From: Saccharopolyspora_D taberi
Lineage (GTDB): Bacteria > Actinomycetota > Actinomycetes > Mycobacteriales > Pseudonocardiaceae
Assembly (NCBI RefSeq): GCF_039534165.1
Contig: NZ_BAAAUX010000011.1
Coordinates: 558,001-622,000, forward strand
Direction: 5' to 3'
DNA: 64,000 nt
Of the stretch, positions 58,169-64,000 are shown piece after piece. Every line of letters starts with the position of its first letter. The stretch's first letter is position 1. The notes below the pieces were generated by a model. The model was not told the origin of the DNA. It saw only the letters and a program-made list of their open reading frames with translations, and ran no database searches. Made by a program: the position numbers and the translations under genes.

Positions 58169-58972
58169 ATGGACAACACACCCATCACCGGCACATCCAC
58201 CGCCCCTGCCGCCCTGGGCCTGCTGGCCGGCAAGGTCGCCTTCATCACCGGTGCCGGACGCGGCATCGGAGCGGCCGCGGCTCAGCTCTTCGCCCGCGAA
58301 GGCGCCCGAGTGCTTCTCGCGGCCCGGACGGAGGCCCAGCTGAAGACGGTGGCCGAGGAGATTCGGGCGGCGGGCGGCACCGCGAACTACGTGGTGTGCG
58401 ACCTGGCCGACGCGACCAGCGTGCGCGCCGCCGTGGACCGCGCCGTGAACCTGTACGGCCGGCTCGACATCGCCTTCAACAACGGCGCGACGATCCAGCA
58501 GCCCGGCCCGATGGACCAGATGCCGGAGGCCGACTTCGACCACATCTACGACGTGAACCTCAAGGGCGTCTGGCTGGCCATGGTCGCCGAGATCGCCGCC
58601 ATCCGAACCACCGCCGGGACGGGCGCTGTCGTCAACAACTCATCCGTCGGCAGCCTGACGGGCAACCCCGAGCTGCCCGCCTACGGCGCGATGAAACGGG
58701 CGGTCAACAGCCTCACCGAGTCGGCCGCCGTCACCTACGGCCCGGAAGGCATCCGCGTCAACGCCATCGCCCCCGGCAACACGGCGACCGAGATGATACG
58801 CACCTGGGAACAGGGATCACCCGGTCTCCGAGAGCGACTCACGGCGCACACCCCGCTGCGCCGCGCGGCCGACCCGCAGGAGATCGCGCAGGCCGCCGCC
58901 TGGCTCCTCAGCGACCGCTCCTCCTACGTGACCGGCACGGTCCTACGGGTCGACGGCGGCGCGCGGGCCTGA
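58169..58972 (+). CDS. SDR family oxidoreductase
   Basis: A 267-residue classical SDR starting at ATG 58169. Cofactor motif GKVAFITGAGRGIGAAAAQLFA (TGxxxGxG), NNGATIQ (NNAG variant), catalytic Ser in VVNNSSVGSLTG, the YGAMKRAVNSLTE YxxxK pair, and IRVNAIAPGNTATEM (PG motif), ending in the VDGGARA tail. It lies divergent from the MmyB-type regulator. Substrate unknown. The coding style matches the native genome, so if it is mobile the donor was similar. Confidence 0.92.
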   Translation: MDNTPITGTSTAPAALGLLAGKVAFITGAGRGIGAAAAQLFAREGARVLLAARTEAQLKTVAEEIRAAGGTANYVVCDLADATSVRAAVDRAVNLYGRLDIAFNNGATIQQPGPMDQMPEADFDHIYDVNLKGVWLAMVAEIAAIRTTAGTGAVVNNSSVGSLTGNPELPAYGAMKRAVNSLTESAAVTYGPEGIRVNAIAPGNTATEMIRTWEQGSPGLRERLTAHTPLRRAADPQEIAQAAAWLLSDRSSYVTGTVLRVDGGARA

Positions 58973-58995
58973 GCCGGGGATGCCTCTATCCCTGT

Positions 58996-59589
58996 TCACA
59001 GCCACTCGTTGATGGCCGCTATGAGGACGGTCGCCTCGTAACGGACCGCGAGCTTGTCATACCTTGTGCCCACAGCTCGGTGCCGTTTGAGGCGATTGAT
59101 GCCGTACTCAACCGCGTGCCGAGCCTTGTAGTCCTCCGGGTCGAACTTCGGCGGACAGCCGCCGCGTGAGCTGAGTTTCTCGCGGTTACGGGCGTGGTCG
59201 GCCGGCTCGGTGGCGGCGCCGCCGGGCGGCTCCTTCTGGAGGTTCCCCTTTTCGTGTCCCGGCGGCATGCTGGTGGGCACGGACGATGGTGGAGTCACCA
59301 TTGATGTCCCAGGTGATCAGGTCCTTGGCGTCGGCCTGGGCCTCCAGGGCAGTGAAGATCCGCTGCCAGGTGCCGTTGCACTGCCACCGGCGGAACAGGT
59401 CGTACACCCGGCCCCAGGGCCCGTACTCCTGCGGCAGTCCCGCCAAGGGATGCCGGTACTGCCCCGGAAGCGTATGCCGTCAACCAGCTGCCTCTTGGTC
59501 CATATCGGCGGTCGGCCGGACTTCTTACGCCTCGGCAACAGGGGCTCCAGCACCGCCCACTGCTCGTCCGTCAAATCTCCACGCGCCAT
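58996..59589 (-). pseudogene. IS5-family transposase, frameshifted and internally deleted
   Basis: Three frame pieces in order. MARGDLTDEQWAVLEPLLPR with RQLVDGIRFRGSTGIPWRD is the IS5 N-terminus. YGPWGRVYDLFRRWQCNGTW with DLITWDINGDSTIVRAHQHA holds the first catalytic Asp. LSSRGGCPPKFDPEDYKARH with AVEYGINRLKRHRAVGTRYD holds the final catalytic Glu. The stretch between, with the second Asp (GRSRGGLTTKIH...D), is missing (about 100 residues). The first shift, at GIPWRD, is where many IS5-group elements also change frame, but the later deletion makes this copy dead. Confidence 0.8.
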
Positions 59590-59616
59590 GAACCAAGATC
59601 ATCTCACGATCAAGAT

Positions 59617-59640
59617 CTACTTTCGGCACGCGCCCTAGCT
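59617..59640 (-). repeat. IS5-type terminal inverted repeat, right copy
   Basis: Reverse complement AGCTAGGGCGCGTGCCGAAA and four further bases, 28 bp upstream of the transposase start. Matches the left copy at 57103 in 20 of 24 positions, with CTAG at the outer edge. Confidence 0.65.
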
Positions 59641-59862
59641 TGAGTTTTAAGTGCGCCCAGCTCTGGTAAGCGAAGTGGGGTTGACCTCGTTCGAGATCAA
59701 CCCCACTTTTTGCGCCTGGCGAACGGGCTGTCGTAGGGGCATCCGCACCGCCGGGCTTGTTGCCCGCCGCCAGGGCAATAGAGAGCACAGCACTAGGGCG
59801 CAGCGCGCGAACGACGGGTGTTGCGTCGAGCCGAAACCGCATGTCGGCCGAGCCCGAGTGTC

Positions 59863-60663
59863 CTAATCGGACATCTCGGCGGCCAGGAGTCCGACGGTCG
59901 CTTCGGGAGATTCGGCGTGGAAGTGGTGGCTTCCCAGGTCGACCAGGTCGATGCGCATGCGGTGCCCGTAGCGGTCGATGGCTTCCTGGGTGATGATCGT
60001 GCGCACGGCGAACAGCGTGATCGGTTGGCTGCCCTCATGCAGTGCGGCGTCCATGTCCCAGTGCACCAGAGCTTCGAGGGCGTGCAGGCCCGCGGGCTGG
60101 CGCATCGCGCTCATCTTCTTGGTGTAGGCGTCCATCAGAGCAGGGTCGGTGCCGGGTGGTGAGCCCGACTCGACCATGCCCCGCATCGCTCCCGCGAAGT
60201 CCTCGCGGAACGGACGCAGCAACGCTTCGGCCGCGTGCTCCTCCTGCGCGGGGAACAACGACAGGTAGTGCAAGGCATCGAGCGCGACCACGCGCGTGAC
60301 CGTGTGGGGAAGCAGGCGGGCGGTTTCGACCGCGACCGCCCTGCCCATCGAATGTCCGACGACGACGCACGAGCCGACCGACTCGGCTTCCAGCACTGCC
60401 GCCACGTCGCGGGCGAACTCCTCCATCGTCCAGGTGCCGCGGGTGGACCGTGAGTCCCCGTGCTCGGCGAGATCGATCGCCAACACGCGGAGTTGCCGCG
60501 GGAGGTGGGCGATGATCGCGTCGAAGTCGTGGCGGTCGCAGCCCCAGCCGTGGACGAGCACCATGGCCGGGCCAACTGCCGAACCACTGACCGTGTACCG
60601 GATCGACGTGTCGTCGGGACGCCGAACCTCGTGGCTCTCCGCGTTCCTGTTGATCGCCATCAT
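59863..60663 (-). CDS. Alpha/beta hydrolase
   Basis: A 266-residue cytosolic hydrolase; AAAGGA lies nine bases before the ATG at 60663. Oxyanion region LVHGWGCDRHDFD, nucleophile Ser105 in VVGHSMGRAVA, and a late SHHFHAESPE with the catalytic His. It is the second gene after an MFS transporter (gap 18 bp), so it probably hydrolyses an imported ester or lactone, or detoxifies one before export. Specific substrate not inferable. Confidence 0.9.
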   Translation of the reverse strand: MMAINRNAESHEVRRPDDTSIRYTVSGSAVGPAMVLVHGWGCDRHDFDAIIAHLPRQLRVLAIDLAEHGDSRSTRGTWTMEEFARDVAAVLEAESVGSCVVVGHSMGRAVAVETARLLPHTVTRVVALDALHYLSLFPAQEEHAAEALLRPFREDFAGAMRGMVESGSPPGTDPALMDAYTKKMSAMRQPAGLHALEALVHWDMDAALHEGSQPITLFAVRTIITQEAIDRYGHRMRIDLVDLGSHHFHAESPEATVGLLAAEMSD

Positions 60664-60681
60664 TGCGGGTTTCCTTTCGAC

Positions 60682-62064
60682 TCAGCTGGAGATGTCTTCC
60701 AGGACGGTTTGGCGGGTTTCGGGGAGGAACAAGATGGCTACGACCGATCCGGTTACGAAGAGCACGGCGCTGGCGGCGAACACAACGCTGGGGCCCTGGG
60801 CGGCGATGACCAGAGGCACGACGACGGGTCCGAAGATGGATCCGAGGCGTCCGGCGGCGGTGGAGCTGCCCATTCCGATGGCGCGGGCACGGGTGGGGAA
60901 CAGCTCCGGGGTGTAGGCGAAGATCGAGGAGAACATCCCGAAGAAGATGAACTGCAGGACCGACCCGGAGATGATCAGCTCGGTGACGCCGGAGGCGGTC
61001 CCGTAGACGTACGCTGCTGCTGCCGAGGACAGGGAGAAGCCGACCAGGCAGACCTTGCGCCCGATCCGTTCGATGAGCCAGGCGGCGGCAAGGAACCCGG
61101 GGATGCCCCACAGGGCCATGAGGATGATGTAGCCGACGGACTCGACCATGTCGTGGCCGGCGTCGGTGAGGAGCTTGCCGATCCAGGTGGTGAGGCCGTA
61201 GTAGCCGCCGAGCAGGCAGAACCACATCGTCCAGCTGGCCAGGGTCCGCTTGCGGTAGCCGTCGGTGAACAGCGCCCGCAGCCCTGCCTGCTGCCCTGTC
61301 GTGTCGCGGTCGTCGATCGGTCCGGGGGCGGGCAGGGGACGACCGAAAGCGGCTTCGGTCTTGCGTTCGACGTGCTCGAGGGTGGCGATAGCGTCGGCGT
61401 GGCGGCCGCGGGAGACCTGCCAGCGGGGGGATTCGGGCAGGTTACGGCGCACGATGAGCGCGACGACGGCGAGCAGGGCCTGGGCGAGGAAGAAGCCGCG
61501 CCAGCCCAGGGTCGTTGACAGCAGCACGAACGATCCGATGCCGGCGAGGATGAATCCGATGGGCCAGGTGCCCTCCATCAGCGCGACGTAGCGGCCGCGC
61601 CTGGCCGACGGCATGAACTCGGACAGCAGGGCTGCGGCGACGGGGAATTCCGCGCCCATCCCGATGCCCAGCAGCAGTCGGAACGAGGCGAGGCTGGCGA
61701 AGTCCCAGGACAGCGCGAGCAACACGCTGGCCGATCCCCAGATGATGATGCTGTACTTGAATACCTTGAGCCGGCCGAACCGGTCGGCCAGGACGCCGGC
61801 GCCGACGGCGCCGACGAACATGCCGGCGAAGGTGGCGCTGCCCACGAGGCCGGCCTGCAGCTTGGTCAGCCCGAACTCGGCGCTGATCGGGGCGAGCAGG
61901 TGCGTCAGGGCGCCGAGGTCGATCGAGTCGAACAGCCACGCGGTGGCGATGATCAGGAACAGGCTGCGCTGGTAGCTGGTCCAGGGCAGTCGTTCGAGGC
62001 GGGCGGCGACTTCACCGGTGCTGATGCGGCCGCTGGGTGGGGTCTGCAGGGATGAGGAGTCCAA
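60682..62064 (-). CDS. MFS transporter (metabolite/aromatic acid:H+ symporter type)
   Basis: A 460-residue, 12-TM transporter. The frame is open up to a GTG at 62142, but that codon lies in the operator and promoter. A TTG at 62064 with GAAGGG nine bases upstream gives the usual N-terminus (...ISTGEVAARLERLPWTSYQR). Signatures: FDSIDLGALTHLL in TM1, GVLADRFGRLKVFKYS (loop 2-3 motif), RLLLGIGMGAEFPVAAALLS in TM4, the central PESPRWQVSRGRHADA, and YTPELFPTRARAIGMG in the second half. Close in style to sialic/aromatic-acid symporters. Co-transcribed with the hydrolase gene; a CGTCAC-type operator lies upstream. Confidence 0.88.
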   Translation of the reverse strand: MDSSSLQTPPSGRISTGEVAARLERLPWTSYQRSLFLIIATAWLFDSIDLGALTHLLAPISAEFGLTKLQAGLVGSATFAGMFVGAVGAGVLADRFGRLKVFKYSIIIWGSASVLLALSWDFASLASFRLLLGIGMGAEFPVAAALLSEFMPSARRGRYVALMEGTWPIGFILAGIGSFVLLSTTLGWRGFFLAQALLAVVALIVRRNLPESPRWQVSRGRHADAIATLEHVERKTEAAFGRPLPAPGPIDDRDTTGQQAGLRALFTDGYRKRTLASWTMWFCLLGGYYGLTTWIGKLLTDAGHDMVESVGYIILMALWGIPGFLAAAWLIERIGRKVCLVGFSLSSAAAAYVYGTASGVTELIISGSVLQFIFFGMFSSIFAYTPELFPTRARAIGMGSSTAAGRLGSIFGPVVVPLVIAAQGPSVVFAASAVLFVTGSVVAILFLPETRQTVLEDISS

Positions 62065-62136
62065 GGCGGGCTGCCCTTCGGATCGATGAACATCACCTGT
62101 CTGAGCGGTGACGCACCGAATAGTCGGAGCGAGACA

Positions 62137-62159
62137 CGTCACTTGTCAAGGCGGTGACG
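62137..62159. promoter_or_regulatory. Operator copy 1 (CGTCACT-N9-GGTGACG) before the MFS gene
   Basis: Six of seven arm positions pair (T opposite G at the innermost place). TTGACA of a possible -35 lies within the spacer on the minus strand, with GACTAT 18 bp further, so binding here would block transcription of the MFS/hydrolase pair. Confidence 0.7.
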
Positions 62160-62228
62160 GTTTCAGCCGTGCAAAGAACCCCGCCACATGGACGACGCCA
62201 CGGGGGCCGGCGTTGGTCGGGAGACGAC

Positions 62229-62783
62229 TCAGGAGGCGGCCGCAGCGTCGGTGCGGCGTTTGCGAGCCCGGTAGGCGGCGGCCTTGACGCGGTTGCCGCA
62301 CTCGTCCATGCCACACCAGGTACGGCGGGCTCCGCGGGAACGATCGAGATAGATGCGGGTACAGGCGGGGCGGCCGCATTCCTTCATGTGAGCCTCGCGG
62401 TCGGCGAGGACGGTGACGGCGTCGCGGGCCAGTTCGGCCAGGACGGCGTCGATGTTGCCGGTCCGACGGGTTCCGGTGTCGCTGAGCTGCACAGTCAGGC
62501 CCGCGCCTTGGGCGAGGCCGTTGACGAGGTCGAGAGCTCGGCGGTCGAACCCGCGCTCGGCGAGCCGGTCGGTGGCGAGCTGGTAGACGGCTTCGCGCAG
62601 GCTGATGGCCTGCCGGAACGCGTCCTGAGTGACGCTGACGTCGCCGGGCAGGTCGGCGGAGGCGTCGAGCCAGCGCTCCAGGTCGGCCGGTCCGGTCAGC
62701 AGCTCTTCCGGTTCGGTCCGACGCCACTTCAGCGTGCCCGCCAGATCCAGTGCCGCACTGCCGCTCACGAACGCGAATCTCAC
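62229..62783 (-). CDS. CGNR zinc-finger (ABATE-domain) transcriptional regulator
   Basis: A 184-residue regulator. The N-terminal ABATE domain begins RFAFVSGSAALDLAGTL and runs to ~residue 125. The C-terminal zinc finger is CGRPACTRIYLDRSRGARRT followed by WCGMDECGNRVKAAAYRARK, the defining C-x4-C...C-x4-CGNR arrangement, a DNA-binding module. The GTG at 62783 coincides with the edge of an operator. CAAGAT seven bases upstream could be a -10, which suggests a leaderless, autoregulated transcript. It sits between the MFS/hydrolase pair and the DinB-like gene, all of which carry the same inverted repeat. Confidence 0.92.
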   Translation of the reverse strand: MRFAFVSGSAALDLAGTLKWRRTEPEELLTGPADLERWLDASADLPGDVSVTQDAFRQAISLREAVYQLATDRLAERGFDRRALDLVNGLAQGAGLTVQLSDTGTRRTGNIDAVLAELARDAVTVLADREAHMKECGRPACTRIYLDRSRGARRTWCGMDECGNRVKAAAYRARKRRTDAAAAS

Positions 62784-62805
62784 GTCACCATCTTGACAGG
62801 TGACG
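62783..62805. promoter_or_regulatory. Operator copy 2 (CGTCACC-N9-GGTGACG) at the CGNR start
   Basis: Perfect 7-bp arms with a 9-bp spacer, overlapping the start codon and probable -10 of the CGNR gene. Confidence 0.8.
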
Positions 62806-62822
62806 CCGAGTCGCGCAAACTA

Positions 62823-62845
62823 CGTCACCGTCTGAACTGGTGACG
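62823..62845. promoter_or_regulatory. Operator copy 3 (CGTCACC-N9-GGTGACG) before the DinB-like gene
   Basis: Perfect 7-bp arms with a 9-bp spacer, 40 bp from copy 2 and 11 bp before the ATG of the DinB-like gene. In the divergent promoter region the two copies face both genes. Confidence 0.8.
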
Positions 62846-62856
62846 ATTGGAGTGGC

Positions 62857-63336
62857 ATGCTCAGCCGCGAGGACTACCTCTACTTCACCGATCGCGCGCT
62901 CGACGGGATGGCCGCCATCGTGGTCGAGCTCGGCGACGAGCGCGCGAACCGGGCCGCCTACCCTGGCGCGAACTCGCCGTACGCGCTGCTGCACCACTGC
63001 CTGTGCGTGATCGAGACCTGGGTCGGCGGGTTCGTCCGCGGCCGTCCGATCGACCGCGACCGCGACGCCGAGTTCACCGCCACCGGCCCGGTCGAGCTGC
63101 TCGTCGAGCGTTGCGCGACCGTGCGCGCCCAGATGCACACCGACGTCGCGAACGCGCACCCCGAGCAGTTCCTGCTCCAAGAGCCCCCTGCGGACTTCCT
63201 CGGCCCGCCCACCCGCCTCACCCAGGGCGGCGCGCTGCAGCACGTGTTCGAAGAACTCGCCCAGCACCACGGGCAGATGGAGACCCTGCGCGACGTCCTC
63301 GCCGCCGCGCCCGTCCGGCCGCTGGAGACCGCATGA
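62857..63336 (+). CDS. DinB/mycothiol-dependent maleylpyruvate isomerase-like protein (DUF664 type)
   Basis: A 159-residue four-helix-bundle protein; GGAG four bases before the ATG at 62857. The metal-site pattern of the DinB superfamily is present: an early SPYALLHHCLCVIETWVGG (His in helix 2) and a late HVFEELAQHHGQMETLRD (His-x3-His in helix 4). Many such proteins are thiol-S-transferases using mycothiol or bacillithiol. It overlaps the next gene by ATGA, so it may act together with the PLP enzyme encoded there. Confidence 0.88.
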   Translation: MLSREDYLYFTDRALDGMAAIVVELGDERANRAAYPGANSPYALLHHCLCVIETWVGGFVRGRPIDRDRDAEFTATGPVELLVERCATVRAQMHTDVANAHPEQFLLQEPPADFLGPPTRLTQGGALQHVFEELAQHHGQMETLRDVLAAAPVRPLETA

Positions 63337-64000
63337 GTACCCCACCCCGTCCTGAGCTCGACCCGACCCGGCTACGAGCCGGCCACGGAGCCAAGTGGAC
63401 CGCCGTCGACGCCGACGTCCTACCTGCCTGGGTCGCCGACATGGACATCGGCATCCCCGAACCCGTCCGCGCCCGCATGCGCGAGACCATCGAACGTCAG
63501 GACCTCGGCTACCCCTACTGGCCCGGCGGCGACCCCGTCGTCGACGCGTTCACCGACCGCATGCGGTCCCGCTACGGATGGCACCCCCGCGAGGGCCGCA
63601 CCCGCGTGTTCAGCGACCTGATCCAGATCCTGCAGATCGTCATCGAACACACCACCGAGCCCGGCGACCCCATCGCCCTGCACGTGCCGAACTACCCACC
63701 GTTCCTCGCCGCGATCCACCGCGCACGACGCCGGATCGTGCCGCTACCCCTCGACCGCGCCTCCGGCGGCTGGGAACTCGACCTCGACCGACACCACGCC
63801 GTCTTCGCCACCGAACGGCCTCGGCTGTTCGTGCTGGTCAACCCGCACAACCCGACCGGGCACACGTTCAGCGCCTCCGAGCTGCGTGGGCTGGCAGACA
63901 TCGCGACCGACCACCACATCCCCGTTCTGGCCGATGAGATCCACGCCGACCTCACCTACCTACCGCACCGGCACATCCCCTTCGCCGGCCTCGACCCGGC
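63333..64000 (+). CDS. MalY/PatB-type PLP-dependent aminotransferase or C-S lyase (cut by window end)
   Basis: At least 222 residues from ATG 63333 and open to the window edge. LPAWVADMDIGIPEPVRARM near the start (the WVADMDF hallmark of MalY/PatB), GYPYWPGGDPVVDAFTDRMR, VPNYPPFLAAI, LVNPHNPTGHTFSASELRGL (Asn binding PLP ring) and VLADEIHADLTY with the PLP-binding Asp. The Schiff-base Lys lies beyond the end. The family includes cystathionine beta-lyases. Coupling to a DinB/thiol-transferase-like gene points to sulfur or thiol-conjugate metabolism, an inference only. Confidence 0.9.
   Translation, partial: MSTPPRPELDPTRLRAGHGAKWTAVDADVLPAWVADMDIGIPEPVRARMRETIERQDLGYPYWPGGDPVVDAFTDRMRSRYGWHPREGRTRVFSDLIQILQIVIEHTTEPGDPIALHVPNYPPFLAAIHRARRRIVPLPLDRASGGWELDLDRHHAVFATERPRLFVLVNPHNPTGHTFSASELRGLADIATDHHIPVLADEIHADLTYLPHRHIPFAGLDP

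Overview
The window is very GC-rich with dense, strongly codon-biased genes, and looks like an actinomycete chromosome. The secreted cutinase and SGNH hydrolases, MmyB-type XRE regulators, CGNR-zinc-finger regulator, membrane NACHT ATPases and lasso-peptide locus all fit. A Pseudonocardiales-type genome (Amycolatopsis or Saccharopolyspora-like) is my best guess, but no rRNA or housekeeping marker is present to fix it.

Layout. 1-21.4 kb is mostly intact metabolic accessory genome: an SDR end plus MmyB-type regulator, a secreted NHL/SMP-30-like protein, an MpaB-type oxygenase with a membrane head, a TrkA/TrkH potassium uptake pair, a PEP-dependent phosphotransferase of the rifampin-phosphotransferase type, an iron-siderophore lipoprotein with an iron box, a broken secretory lipase, a class C serine hydrolase, and an IclR-controlled six-gene operon (GntP permease, CoA-transferase, HMG-CoA-lyase-like lyase, D-2-hydroxyacid dehydrogenase, glycerate kinase, VOC protein). 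21.8-41 kb is an island of conflict genes and mobile debris. It holds two membrane-anchored NACHT ATPases of shared architecture, a palindromic repeat cluster, a tRNA-end-like relic, a complete IS with 24-bp inverted repeats next to an integrase relic, a frameshifted pentapeptide-repeat gene, a GntR/nitrilase/permease module, a cutinase, a LuxR-type ATPase regulator, an SGNH lipase, and an IS21/RHS wreck that still carries a possible immunity gene.

41.1-46.3 kb is a three-gene surface-glycan-like operon (COG5610-type HAD protein, methyltransferase, polytopic membrane protein). 47.0-51.7 kb is a sugar/inositol module (Gfo/Idh/MocA dehydrogenase, hydroxypyruvate-isomerase-type enzyme, MFS sugar porter) with a convergent LacI regulator. 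Matching TAGAACGTTCTA-type operators stand before both transcription units. 52.5-55.2 kb, minus strand, is a compact lasso peptide cluster: 44-aa precursor, cyclase, B1 (RRE) and B2 (peptidase). Its predicted core is GMGFLEPDFIVGTQG with a Gly1-Asp8 ring. Two decayed SLT/M23 cell-wall-hydrolase genes flank it.

55.5-59.7 kb is decayed (SLT/M23, GntR-FCD, resolvase and IS5 relics), apart from an intact XRE/SDR pair that lies between IS5-type inverted repeats with CTAG flanks. 59.8-64 kb holds an MFS transporter/alpha-beta hydrolase pair, a CGNR regulator, a DinB-like protein and the start of a MalY/PatB aminotransferase. Three copies of CGTCACC-N9-GGTGACG sit at the CGNR, DinB and MFS promoters and define a local regulon.

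Coordinates, motifs and repeats were read directly by eye. Family names come from motif recognition without a database search. Pathway substrates and regulator-operator assignments are inference.
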